A DNA stretch of 64,000 bases from an uncultured Desulfovibrio sp. (GCF_944324935.1 NZ_CALUYG010000001.1:1-64000); one strand, 5' to 3'; shown: positions 18,783 to 26,891, counted from the stretch's first letter. Numbers and translations: made by a program. The notes: generated by a model not told the origin, from the sequence alone.

Positions 18783-19511
18783 ATGGGAGATTACGCCAAC
18801 TATCTGGTGCCGGAGCGTTACCGCATCGACGCGCCCGAGCGGACGGACATGGAACGGCGCATGATCGGCTGGATGCAGAAAAACGGCTGGCTCAAGCCGG
18901 GGAAAAAAGGCAAGCATCCCCAGATAATCAATGAAGAGGGCTGGGGGGTGACCGCCAGGGGGTCTCGCCACATGCACCCGCTGGAATCCCACCAAATGAG
19001 GATAGAGGGGAAAGTTCGGTGGATGCGCGAGCAAGGCAATCTCACAGGGCCTGAGGATCGTCCGCAGCTGACGCCGAAGGGCATGCTCACGGTGTACGGA
19101 TCGGGCGGGCCGGATGCCGTATCCCGCCCGTTTTCCGTGGAAAGCTGGCTGGAAGAGAAGGGGGCGCTCGGCGGCGTTGCGGTCGAGGTGGTTGCGGAAG
19201 GCAAGGGCGTTTTCACCAGCCTGGGGGCCGGACTTGATGAAGTGACTTGCCCCAAATGCGGCGCGAGCATCGTCGAGCAGTTTGTGGAAATGGTGGCGAC
19301 GTGGTGCACGGCTGAGGGCTATCCGCTCGTTCCCTGTCCCGAGTGCGGGGCCGCTTCCGAGATTCGGGATTACAAGATGAGCATGCCCTGGGGCTTCAGT
19401 CAGATCGGCTTTGCCTTCTGGAATACTGTCGGGGATCTGTCGGAAGACTTTGTGGCCGAGTTCGCCGCCGAACTGGGGGAGCCTGTCCGCCGCGTCTTCC
19501 TGAAGTTGTAA
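18783..19511 (+). CDS. Zinc-ribbon protein of unknown function, tandem paralogue 3 (longer)
   Basis: A 242-residue paralogue. It keeps the N-terminal GDYANYLVPERYRIDAPER block, the CPKC and CPEC pairs and the C-terminal WGFSQIGFAFWNTVGDLSEDF block, but carries about 60 extra residues in the middle (roughly residues 40-110), which read like a second copy of the winged-helix-like region (RWMREQGNLTGPEDRPQLTPKG). GAGGGGAG precedes the ATG. Spacing to paralogue 2 is 42 bp, so all three are probably one transcription unit. Confidence 0.85.
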   Translation: MGDYANYLVPERYRIDAPERTDMERRMIGWMQKNGWLKPGKKGKHPQIINEEGWGVTARGSRHMHPLESHQMRIEGKVRWMREQGNLTGPEDRPQLTPKGMLTVYGSGGPDAVSRPFSVESWLEEKGALGGVAVEVVAEGKGVFTSLGAGLDEVTCPKCGASIVEQFVEMVATWCTAEGYPLVPCPECGAASEIRDYKMSMPWGFSQIGFAFWNTVGDLSEDFVAEFAAELGEPVRRVFLKL

Positions 19512-19741
19512 CGTGTTTTGCGTTGAAAGTGCGCTGCCGGCGGAGGAGAAGCGACCGCCGAAAAGCGGAAGCGCAATGCCTTTGCGCCGCCACCTGCCGG
19601 CAAGCGGCTTTCCCGTTTTGGCGGTATACAATGTCAAAGTGGATAACCCCCCTGCGCCGGGACGCCTGCGCGCATCGCGAAAAGCGCCATGTCGTGCAGA
19701 AAAGCCGGTGTGCGCCGGATTTGTGGAAAAGGGGGCAGATC

Positions 19742-20542
19742 ATGAGACGGCATTTGCTCTGCGCCCTCCTGGCGCTGTGCTGCTGGTGCGGCCCGGCACA
19801 GGCGACGGGCGGAGAGGGGCAGCTTTCCCCTGCGGCGTGGGAGGAGCAGCGCCTCCTCAAGCAGTGGGGGCTTGCCTACTGCCTTTCCACATATGCCCAT
19901 GCGGGGCGGCTTTCCTCGCTGGCTGCGGAGGCGGCCGAGAGTCTGTACGGCAGGGACGCGGCCCTGTTCGACGTACGGGCCGCAAGTCTCCGGGCTTTTC
20001 TTGCGTCGCGGGTCCGCGACCGCATGCCGTGCAAGGATGGCGAAAACTGTTCCCTCATCGGCTGCCTGAACGCTATCGAACATCTGGATCTTGCGGTCTT
20101 GCTGGATGAACCGGAGACGCCTGCCGCCTTTGGGGAGACCGTCCGTCCGGCGGAACGTGCGGCCGGGGAGGGCGTCTGTCCTCGAGAGAAACGGGCGAAC
20201 CTGGCCCGCCGTGCCGCACGGGCCCAGCTGAAAAAATTCGCGCTGGCTTCCTGCCTCAGAACACACGCGACGCGCGACCGGGCGGATGCAGGCCGTGGGG
20301 CGGCGGAGCGGGCGCGAGCGGCCTTTCGGGGCGATCTGGGCCTGCATGCCGCGGATGAAGCGTACGCAGCGGTGGAGGCGGCTGTGGGCAACCTGCGTTG
20401 CGAGGGCGGCAACGCGCTGCTTTGCTGCCTTGATGCGCTGGAAACAGAGGCCTTCGACGCCCTGATCAGGGCGCAGGACGGCTACGCGCCCGAAGCTTCC
20501 GCCGATACGCTGGAGGAGCTGCTCCGGGGCGGGCACTTGTGA
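19742..20542 (+). CDS. Secreted Cys-rich protein with two Tai4-like repeats
   Basis: A 266-residue protein with a clear signal peptide (MRRHLLCALLALCCW, cleavage near AQA-TG). The mature part holds two copies of one domain: LKQWGLAYCLSTYA ... CSLIGCLNAIEHLDL (about residues 38-125) and LKKFALASCLRTHA ... ALLCCLDALETEAF (about 165-250). The WALAYCL...CLDLY pattern resembles the Tai4 family of periplasmic immunity proteins against type VI amidase effectors; this is a by-eye match and only tentative. AAGGGGGC precedes the ATG at 19742. No effector gene or T6SS is visible in the window. A 230-bp gap separates it from the zinc-ribbon genes. Confidence 0.6.
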   Translation: MRRHLLCALLALCCWCGPAQATGGEGQLSPAAWEEQRLLKQWGLAYCLSTYAHAGRLSSLAAEAAESLYGRDAALFDVRAASLRAFLASRVRDRMPCKDGENCSLIGCLNAIEHLDLAVLLDEPETPAAFGETVRPAERAAGEGVCPREKRANLARRAARAQLKKFALASCLRTHATRDRADAGRGAAERARAAFRGDLGLHAADEAYAAVEAAVGNLRCEGGNALLCCLDALETEAFDALIRAQDGYAPEASADTLEELLRGGHL

Positions 20543-20568
20543 GCCGGCTTGCCTCCTCTTACGGCCTG

Positions 20569-20656
20569 TTTGGGGGGAAGGGAAACCCCTCCGCCGGCGC
20601 GGGAGCGGGTTTCCCTTCCCCCCAAGCCCCCCATCCCTTCCCCAGCGCGCTTTTAT
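20569..20656 (+). repeat. Repeat family B, copy 1, 19-bp-arm hairpin
   Basis: Arms TTGGGGGGAAGGGAAACCC (20570-20588) and its exact complement (20607-20625) enclose an 18-base loop, followed by CCCCCCATCCCTTCCCCAGCGCGC. The same sequence in reverse lies at 52613-52700. The hairpin is 27 bases beyond the preceding stop codon and could also stop transcription. The 602 bp from 20543 to 21144 hold this repeat, an AT-rich stretch (about 20710-20760), a family A element and a 71-bp tandem array; no gene is seen. Confidence 0.85.
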
Positions 20657-20760
20657 CGGGGGAAGAATCGGTGACATGAGGCCCCTCCACTCCCAAAGCA
20701 AACGGAGCACGTACGGATTGTTTTGTTTATATTCTGAAATTATTTGTAAAATTTTCGTTG

Positions 20761-20904
20761 GAGCATTTTGCCTTTGAAAAAAGGCAAAATGCGAGGCGGC
20801 AACACAGCGCCGCCCGGTCCAAACCAGGCGGAAAAACCGTGCTTTTTCTGCGAAACGACAGGTTGTATGGTTTGAAACGCGAAGCGTTTCAAACTGAAAA
20901 TGTC
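20761..20904 (+). repeat. Repeat family A, copy 1 (four-hairpin element)
   Basis: A complete copy beginning GAGCATTTT and ending AAAATGTC, i.e. imperfect terminal inverted repeats. It contains four potential hairpins in order: a 13-bp stem GCATTTTGCCTTT/AAAGGCAAAATGC, GGCGGC/GCCGCC, a GCGGAAAAA/TTTTTCTGC stem, and TTTGAAACGC/GCGTTTCAAA. Other copies are at 25406-25513, 27548-27691 (reverse), 50157-50300 and a decayed one at about 52425-52510. No coding capacity is evident. Confidence 0.88.
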
Positions 20905-20929
20905 TAATAGGATCTTGCCGACGCACGAG

Positions 20930-21098
20930 CCTTACGGGCATCGACAGCAGAGCGCGACCGAAAGGCGGCCGCAGGCCGTGCCCGTTAGGCGAGGTAGGAG
21001 CCTTACGGGCATCGACAGCAGAGCGCGACCGAAAGGCGGCCGCAGGCCGTGCCCGTTAGGCGAGGTAGGAGCCTTACGGGCATCGACAGCAGAGCGAG
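20930..21098 (-). repeat. 71-bp tandem array of repeat family C module 2 (2.4 copies)
   Basis: Units begin with CCTTACGGGCATCGACAGCA at 20930, 21001 and 21072, exactly 71 bp apart, and the first two are identical over the unit. The third breaks off after about 26 bp. In reverse complement the unit matches the module at 33475-33560, 47803-47875 and 48911-48985. There are no unique spacers, so it is not a CRISPR array. Confidence 0.9.
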
Positions 21099-21144
21099 GG
21101 GGTCCCCTTCCCTCCAAATAATCAACGAATGGTGCTGGCAGGCC

Positions 21145-22203
21145 TTAGCGGCAGGAGACGGCAGAGGCCGGCATGGTCTCGGCCTGGGCCAGAGCGGACA
21201 TGACCGCCCGCAGCCAGGCGAAGCCGTGGCGGGCGTCCGGCTCGATATGGCAGCCCTCGCCCCATTCGTTCCAGGCGTTGATGAAGACATATTGCAAGGC
21301 GGGCGGCAGGATGCGGCGGGTGTAGGCGGCAAGGAAGGTCAGCGATTCCCGGAAGAGCTCCGGGGAAGCGCCCACACAGGCAAGCCCGTTGCGGCCCCGG
21401 CGCGGCGTGTTGTCCCAGCCGGGGAAGGTGGAGCGCAGCCGGAGGTACGGCGGCACCGGCTTGCCGCACATGAATCGCAGGGTGCGGGCGTAGTCCATGC
21501 GGCGGGGCTGTTCATCCGGGCCGGAGACCTGACTCTCGGGCCGCCAGTCCGGCGCGAATTCCAGCATGCCGTCCAGTCCCCATTGCGCGGGATGGGAGGC
21601 GGCGTAGGCTTCCACCCCCAGCAGGAACACGCCGGGAAAGCCTCGTTTGTGAGCGGCCTCGCGCAGGGTGTCGGCATAGAGGCGGACATGCGGCAGGCGC
21701 TCCGGGGCCCAGAAGAGGAAGAGAGGCCTGCCCTCCACCGTCAGATGGCGGGGATGCTCGAAGTAGGGCAACAGATCCTCGGCCAGCCGTGCGGCCTGCG
21801 CGGCATCGTAGACCTGCGGCAGGAAGACGGCCTGCCTGCCCTGCCGGTTGTCGTACCAGCTGACATGCGCCCAGCAGAGACAGAAGTCGTTGCGGATGTC
21901 CCTGCTGCGGAGGATGATCTCCAGCGGTTTTTCCAGGAGCCGCCTGCCCGCGATATTGTAATAGTAATAGCAGAAGCCCGTAACGCCGAACTGATAGGAC
22001 AGCGCGTGCTGGCGCACCAGAAAGGCTTCATCCAGCAGATCGTAGAAGCCCACGGAAGGATGGGGGAACTGGGGCTGTTCATGCCCGGCAAAGAGCGGCC
22101 GGGCCGCGCGCACATTGTCCCATTCCGTGAAGCCCTTGCCGTAGATGGCTTCATTTTCGGGGATGACGTGATACTGGGGAAGGTAGAAGGCGATGGCTTT
22201 CAT
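21145..22203 (-). CDS. WbsX-like glycoside hydrolase (GH99-like domain)
   Basis: A 352-residue cytoplasmic protein with the features of WbsX-type proteins found in O-antigen and capsule loci: AFYLPQYHVIPENE at the N-terminus, GKGFTEWDNVRAA, GFCYYYYNIAG, and NAWNEWGEGCHIEPD near the C-terminus. Such proteins carry a GH99-like barrel and are thought to act on surface polysaccharides, though activity is rarely shown. It is isolated here from any polysaccharide cluster; the DciA-like gene lies 27 bp upstream on the same strand. Confidence 0.85.
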   Translation of the reverse strand: MKAIAFYLPQYHVIPENEAIYGKGFTEWDNVRAARPLFAGHEQPQFPHPSVGFYDLLDEAFLVRQHALSYQFGVTGFCYYYYNIAGRRLLEKPLEIILRSRDIRNDFCLCWAHVSWYDNRQGRQAVFLPQVYDAAQAARLAEDLLPYFEHPRHLTVEGRPLFLFWAPERLPHVRLYADTLREAAHKRGFPGVFLLGVEAYAASHPAQWGLDGMLEFAPDWRPESQVSGPDEQPRRMDYARTLRFMCGKPVPPYLRLRSTFPGWDNTPRRGRNGLACVGASPELFRESLTFLAAYTRRILPPALQYVFINAWNEWGEGCHIEPDARHGFAWLRAVMSALAQAETMPASAVSCR

Positions 22204-22230
22204 GCGGGGCCTCGGGGGGGGCGGAGGGCT

Positions 22231-22920
22231 TCAGGTCCGGGAGCGGGACGCGCGGGCCAGCGCCACGAAGCGGGCATAGCAGCGCGCCACGGCCGAATCG
22301 GCCCGCATGCCCGCGAGGGCGCTGCCGGTGAGCTGCGGGCGCTCCGCGGCGGGGAGGGGCGGCGGAGGCGGCGGGGCGATACTGTCCAGCTCCGTACGCT
22401 GGAAGCGGAGGCTCACCTTCACGGTCGCAAAGTACGGCCCTTCCATGAAGGCGTTGACGCGCTCCAGGATCTCGCCGGACTGCAAATGCAGTTCCTGCAT
22501 GAGCATGGCATCCTCCGCGCCGATGAGCAGCGTGTCCTTGTGATGCCCCAGCGGCCGGGCCAGCGGGGCCAGTTCGGGGCCGAGCACCATCTCCCAGTGC
22601 CGCCAGAGCTGCACCAGCCGCATACGCAGCGGGTCGCCTCCCATGCCGGCCAGCACGTCGGGCAGCAATTCGCCTACGCCGCGGGCCGTGGGGGGCGGGC
22701 GGTCAAAGGGCGTGTCCGCCGCGTGGTCGCGCCGGCGGCGTAAAAAGGGGCGGGCGGGCGTGGCGTCCCGGGCCGTGGCGGGCACGGGGGCGCGGGGCGC
22801 TGCGCGTCTGTCGCGCTGAAGGCGGGCGGCATCCTGCCGGGGCGACGCCGTGCGGCCGTCCTCCCGCTGCGGCGATGCGGAGGGCATGGCCTCTTCCGGG
22901 CGGCGTGGGCTGCGTTTCAT
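22231..22920 (-). CDS. DUF721 (DciA-like) protein
   Basis: A 229-residue protein with a long disordered Arg/Pro/Ala-rich N-terminus (about residues 1-85), then a domain of about 90 residues (LWRHWEMVLGPELAPLARPLGHHKDTL, LQLQSGEILERVNAF-like) matching DUF721. The best known member, DciA, loads the replicative helicase in bacteria lacking DnaC. A Pro-rich segment (APPPPPPPLP) and a short helical tail follow. Replication function is inferred from the family only. Confidence 0.75.
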   Translation of the reverse strand: MKRSPRRPEEAMPSASPQREDGRTASPRQDAARLQRDRRAAPRAPVPATARDATPARPFLRRRRDHAADTPFDRPPPTARGVGELLPDVLAGMGGDPLRMRLVQLWRHWEMVLGPELAPLARPLGHHKDTLLIGAEDAMLMQELHLQSGEILERVNAFMEGPYFATVKVSLRFQRTELDSIAPPPPPPLPAAERPQLTGSALAGMRADSAVARCYARFVALARASRSRT

Positions 22921-22934
22921 GCTGGACTGCCTAC

Positions 22935-22968
22935 TTGACTATATGCGGATAGATTGATATTTGCATCA
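22935..22968 (+). promoter_or_regulatory. Promoter and candidate SahR operator upstream of sahR-ahcY
   Basis: TTGACT at 22935-22940 and TATTTG at 22958-22963 are separated by 17 bp, fitting a sigma-70-type promoter. An inverted repeat TGAT-N6-ATCA (22955-22968) overlaps the -10 element, a placement suited to repression by the ArsR-type regulator encoded just downstream. Confidence 0.55.
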
Positions 22969-23019
22969 GGCAATCCTGATACGGATGCGGAAACAGGACG
23001 ACAAACCGGGCAAAAACGC

Positions 23020-23949
23020 ATGTCCCTCGCCTTTTTCAAAGCTCTTTCCGACGAAACGCGCCTGCGCCTGATACATATTCTGCTGCATTACGAGCTCTCG
23101 GTCAACGAGCTTGTACGCATTCTGGATATGGGCCAGTCCCGCGTCTCGCGTCACCTCAAGATCCTGACCGAAGCGGGACTGCTCTGTTCCCGGCGGGACG
23201 GGCTCTGGGTGTTCTACGCGGCCACGCCCGAAGGGACGGCCCATGATTTCCTGGCGGCCATCACGCCCTTCATGCCGGCGGATGCCGCCATGCGGGCCGA
23301 CATGGGCATGGCGGCCCATATCCTGGAAGAGCGCGCCCGCAGGACCCGGCAGTTTTTCAACGCCATTGCGGAAGACTGGGACGAGCTCAACCATGAGGTG
23401 CTGGGCGATTTCGACCTTCCCGGGCGTGTGGCGGCCGCCGTGCCGCAACGATGCCGCACGGCCGTGGACCTCGGGTGCGGGACAGGGGCCGTGCTGGCCC
23501 GGCTGCTGCCGCAGGCGGAAAGCCTCATCGGCGTGGACGGATCGGCGCGCATGCTCGAGATCTGCCGCCGCCGCCTCGAGGGCGAAGGCGTGCCCGAGTC
23601 GCGCTATTCGCTGCGCATCGGCGAGCTGGATCATCTGCCTCTGCGCGACCATGAGGCGGATTTCGCCTGCATCAATCTGGTGCTGCACCATCTTTCCGAA
23701 CCGGCGGCCGCGCTGGCCGAGGCCCAGCGCATCCTGGCGCCGGGCGGGCGGCTCTTTGTGGCGGACTTCCTGCGCCATAACGACGAGACCATGCGCAGCC
23801 GCTACGGGGACCGCTGGCTGGGCTTCGCGCAGGATGCCCTGACGGAGCATCTGCACAACGCGGGCTTTGTTCTGACGGACAGCGAACAGTGCCCCGTGGG
23901 ACGGCATCTCCAGCTCGTGCTGCTCACGGCCGAGGCCCGCACCGCATAA
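23020..23949 (+). CDS. sahR: ArsR-family regulator fused to a SAM-dependent methyltransferase domain, SahR-type
   Basis: A 309-residue two-domain regulator. Residues 1-90 are an ArsR winged helix ([39 protein letters not shown]). Residues about 130-300 are a class I methyltransferase fold ([41 protein letters not shown]) that in such regulators senses S-adenosylhomocysteine. It lies 34 bp upstream of ahcY in the same direction, matching the arrangement described for SahR in Desulfovibrio. The ATG at 23020 is chosen; TTG 22954 would place the start inside the promoter. A weak ribosome binding site leaves the start slightly open. Confidence 0.85.
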   Translation: MSLAFFKALSDETRLRLIHILLHYELSVNELVRILDMGQSRVSRHLKILTEAGLLCSRRDGLWVFYAATPEGTAHDFLAAITPFMPADAAMRADMGMAAHILEERARRTRQFFNAIAEDWDELNHEVLGDFDLPGRVAAAVPQRCRTAVDLGCGTGAVLARLLPQAESLIGVDGSARMLEICRRRLEGEGVPESRYSLRIGELDHLPLRDHEADFACINLVLHHLSEPAAALAEAQRILAPGGRLFVADFLRHNDETMRSRYGDRWLGFAQDALTEHLHNAGFVLTDSEQCPVGRHLQLVLLTAEARTA

Positions 23950-23983
23950 TTTTACCAAACCACAGCATCCATTTGGAGGAACC

Positions 23984-25405
23984 ATGACCCAACCCCTCGA
24001 TCTTTCCCTTGCGTACAAGGTGGCCGACATGAGCCTTGCCGACTTCGGCAAGAAGGAGATGCAGCTTTCCGAGCGCGAGACCCCCGGCCTCATGGAGTGC
24101 ATCCGCAAATACGGCGACAGCAAGCCCCTCAAGGGTCTGCGCGTCACCGGCTCCCTGCACATGACCATCCAGACGGCCATGCTCATCAAGACCCTGCATG
24201 CCCTGGGCGCGGACATCCGCTGGGCTTCCTGCAACATCTTCTCCACCCAGGACCATGCCGCCGCCGCCATCGTGGAGCAGGGCATGGCCAAGGTCTTCGC
24301 CTGGAAGGGCGAAAGCCTCGAGGACTACTGGTGGTGCACCGAAATGGCCCTGACCTGGCCTGACGGCAGCGGCCCCGACCTCATCGTGGACGACGGCGGC
24401 GACGCCACCCTGCTCATCCACAAGGGCGTGGAAGCCGAAAACAATCCCGCCATCCTCGAGCAGAAGGCCGACAGCAAGGAATTCCAGTGCGTGCTGGATC
24501 GTCTTGCCCTGCGCCTCAAGGAAGACCCGCAGCACTGGCACAAGGTGGCCGCGCGCATCAAGGGCGTCTCCGAGGAGACCACCACCGGCGTGCACCGCCT
24601 CTACCAGCTGGAAGCCGAAGGCAAGCTGCTCTTCCCGGCCATCAACGTCAACGACTCGGTGACCAAGTCCAAGTTCGACAACCTCTACGGCTGCCGCGAA
24701 TCGCTGGCCGACGGCATCAAGCGCGCCACGGACGTCATGGTGGCCGGCAAGGTGGTCGTGGTCTGCGGCTACGGCGATGTGGGCAAGGGCTGCGCCCAGT
24801 CCATGCGCGGCCTCGGCGCGCGCGTGCTGGTGACGGAGATCGACCCCATTTGCGCCCTGCAGGCCGCCATGGAAGGCTATGAAGTGACCACCGTGGAAGA
24901 CGCCCTGCCCATCGGCGACATCTACATCACCTGCACCGGCAACTACCACGTCATCACCGGCAAGCACATGGAAGGCATGAAGGACGAGGCCATCGTCTGC
25001 AATATCGGCCACTTCGACAATGAGATCGAAATGACCTATCTGGAAGACACCCCCGGCATCAGCAAGCTGAACATCAAGCCGCAGGTGGACAAGTGGACGC
25101 TCACATCCGGCCGCAGCATCATCGTGCTGGCCGAAGGCCGTCTGGTGAACCTTGGCTGCGCCACGGGCCATGCCAGCTTCGTCATGTCCAACAGCTTCAC
25201 CAACCAGACCCTGGCCCAGATCAAGCTGGCCACGGAAACGCTGGAAAAGAAGGTCTACACCCTGCCCAAGGAACTGGATGAAGAAGTGGCCCGCCTGCAC
25301 CTCGGCCGCCTCGGCGTCAAGCTGACCCGCCTGACCCAGGAACAGGCCGACTACATCGGCGTGAAGGTGGAGGGCCCCTACAAGTCCGACAACTACCGCT
25401 ACTAG
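23984..25405 (+). CDS. ahcY: Adenosylhomocysteinase
   Basis: Hydrolyses S-adenosylhomocysteine to adenosine and homocysteine, removing the product inhibitor of methyltransferases. The 473-residue NAD-dependent enzyme shows the substrate-binding block with [38 protein letters not shown], the Rossmann motif GYGDVGKG and the C-terminal [22 protein letters not shown] is a strong ribosome binding site. Expression is likely controlled with sahR from the upstream operator. A family A repeat starts one base after the stop codon. Confidence 0.98.
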   Translation: MTQPLDLSLAYKVADMSLADFGKKEMQLSERETPGLMECIRKYGDSKPLKGLRVTGSLHMTIQTAMLIKTLHALGADIRWASCNIFSTQDHAAAAIVEQGMAKVFAWKGESLEDYWWCTEMALTWPDGSGPDLIVDDGGDATLLIHKGVEAENNPAILEQKADSKEFQCVLDRLALRLKEDPQHWHKVAARIKGVSEETTTGVHRLYQLEAEGKLLFPAINVNDSVTKSKFDNLYGCRESLADGIKRATDVMVAGKVVVVCGYGDVGKGCAQSMRGLGARVLVTEIDPICALQAAMEGYEVTTVEDALPIGDIYITCTGNYHVITGKHMEGMKDEAIVCNIGHFDNEIEMTYLEDTPGISKLNIKPQVDKWTLTSGRSIIVLAEGRLVNLGCATGHASFVMSNSFTNQTLAQIKLATETLEKKVYTLPKELDEEVARLHLGRLGVKLTRLTQEQADYIGVKVEGPYKSDNYRY

Positions 25406-25513
25406 GCGACGGCACAGCGCCGCCCGGCCCAACGTGAGCGGAAAAACCGCGTTTTTCCGCGAAACGCCAGGCCGTATGGTTTGCAACGCAACGCGTTTCA
25501 AACTGAAAATGCT
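25406..25513 (+). repeat. Repeat family A, copy 2, lacking the first hairpin
   Basis: Starts immediately after the ahcY stop codon with GGCGACGGCACAGCGCCGCC and ends AAAATGCTC. The third hairpin is perfect here (GCGGAAAAA/TTTTTCCGC) where copy 1 has one imperfect pair. The module with the 13-bp stem is absent, as if the ahcY 3' end had fused to the element. Confidence 0.85.
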
Positions 25514-25516
25514 CCA

Positions 25517-25553
25517 GGGAGGCGTTTCCGGTGTGGGGACGCCTCCCCTTTTT
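25517..25553 (+). terminator. Rho-independent terminator of sahR-ahcY
   Basis: Nine-bp stem GGGAGGCGT/ACGCCTCCC with a 13-base loop and CTTTTT directly after, four bases beyond the family A repeat. Confidence 0.85.
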
Positions 25554-25668
25554 GCCGCGCCCCACGCGGCCTGCCGTTGGCGGGACTTGACGGAAGCGCC
25601 CGATGCGGGCAGCCTACATCCGGCCGTCCGCCGGCGGGGCGGCTCTTTTTTTGCCGGGGAGAGTTCAC

Positions 25669-26115
25669 ATGCAGCATGACGGCATCCTGACCGTGACCAA
25701 GATATTTGAATTCGCCTACGCCCACCGCCTGCCGTCCTATGCGGGCAAGTGCGTGCATCCCCACGGGCATACCGGCAGGCTGGAAGTGGAGGTGGCGGGG
25801 CTCGCGGGCAGCAGCCCGTATCCGGGCATCGTGGTGGACTTCCATGATCTCAAGGTCCTGCTGGCCCCCATACTGGAAGAGGTGGATCACCGCTGCCTTG
25901 ACGACGTCATCAACGGGCCGGACTGGGCGGACTGGGCCGCGGCGCATCTGCCGCGCGTGCGCAGCGAAAGCGGCGACGAGGTCTTTGCGGCCACGGCGGA
26001 GAATATGGTGCTCTGGGTGCGCCATCGCCTGCGGACGCTTTATCCCGGGCTGGACGTGCGCCGCCTGCGCTGGTGGGAATCCGGCTCATCCTATGCCGAA
26101 TGGAGGCTGCCATGA
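25669..26115 (+). CDS. queD: 6-carboxytetrahydropterin synthase QueD
   Basis: Second step of queuosine and 7-deazaguanine synthesis, converting dihydroneopterin triphosphate. The 148-residue protein has the zinc and catalytic elements of the PTPS/QueD fold: AYAHRLPSYAGKCVHPHGHTG contains the zinc His residues and the catalytic Cys; DFHDLK and VDHRCLDD follow, and TAENMV near the C-terminus includes the pterin-binding Glu. GGGGAGAG precedes the ATG. Its stop overlaps the queE start by four bases. Confidence 0.93.
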   Translation: MQHDGILTVTKIFEFAYAHRLPSYAGKCVHPHGHTGRLEVEVAGLAGSSPYPGIVVDFHDLKVLLAPILEEVDHRCLDDVINGPDWADWAAAHLPRVRSESGDEVFAATAENMVLWVRHRLRTLYPGLDVRRLRWWESGSSYAEWRLP

Positions 26116-26843
26116 GCTGCCGGGGCTTCCGGGTCGAAGACAGCCTGCGTCTGCGGGTGACCTCCCTCTTTTTGAGCATCGACGGCGAGGTCACCGCCGG
26201 CGGGCAGGGGACGCCGGCCTTCTTCATCCGGCTGGCGGGCTGCAATCTGCGGTGCTGGCAGGCGTGCGGGGGCTGCGATACGCCGTATTCCTTCGGTCCC
26301 GGCGAGGAGATGTCCGTGAGCGAGCTGCTGCGGCGGGTGGCGGATTCCGGCTGCCCCAGGGTGACGCTGACCGGCGGCGAACCGCTCCTGCAACGGGGAC
26401 CGGCGCTGGCCGCCCTGCTGGATGGGCTGGCCGCCGGCAACATTGCCGTTTCCGTGGAGACCAACGGGACCCTGCCGCCGGATTTTGCCGGGCGCGAGCA
26501 TGTGGCGAGCCTCGTCTATGACTACAAATGCCCGTCCAGCGGCTGTGAGGCGGCCATGCTGCCCTTTGACGCGATGTATGCGGCGCTCGGCCCGTCCGAT
26601 TACATCAAGTTCATCATCGCCGATGAGGCGGATTATGCCTGCGCCCGCGACAAGGTGCTGCTGGCGCGCCGTCTGGCGCATGAGGGGCCGCGACTGGCCT
26701 TTTCGTCCTTCCTGCCCGTGCGGCCCGGCGGTCTGACGCCACAGGCGCTGGTGGTCCGTCTGCTGGCGGACCGCCTCTTCGAGGTGCAGTATAATCTTCA
26801 GATACACAAATTCATCTGGCCGGATGCCGAAACGGACATCTGA
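26112..26843 (+). CDS. queE: 7-carboxy-7-deazaguanine synthase QueE (radical SAM)
   Basis: Radical SAM ring contraction of carboxytetrahydropterin to CDG. The 243-residue protein has the N-terminal FLSIDGEVTAGGQGTPAFFIRLAGC block, the cluster region CNLRCWQACGGCDTPYS, TLTGGEPLLQ, VETNGT and YDYKCPSSG. The cluster motif is not the simple CX3CX2C: extra residues place Cys residues as C-X3-C-X3-C-X2-C before DTPYS. Overlap with queD by ATGA implies coupling. Confidence 0.92.
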   Translation: MSCRGFRVEDSLRLRVTSLFLSIDGEVTAGGQGTPAFFIRLAGCNLRCWQACGGCDTPYSFGPGEEMSVSELLRRVADSGCPRVTLTGGEPLLQRGPALAALLDGLAAGNIAVSVETNGTLPPDFAGREHVASLVYDYKCPSSGCEAAMLPFDAMYAALGPSDYIKFIIADEADYACARDKVLLARRLAHEGPRLAFSSFLPVRPGGLTPQALVVRLLADRLFEVQYNLQIHKFIWPDAETDI

Positions 26844-26891
26844 CGTCCACCGGCACGTTTCCCCATTGCCATAAACCGCCGGCGGTCGCGC

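Noticed and set aside
20930..21098. Possible CRISPR array
   Set aside because: The 71-bp units are contiguous and identical with no unique spacers, and no cas genes are near.
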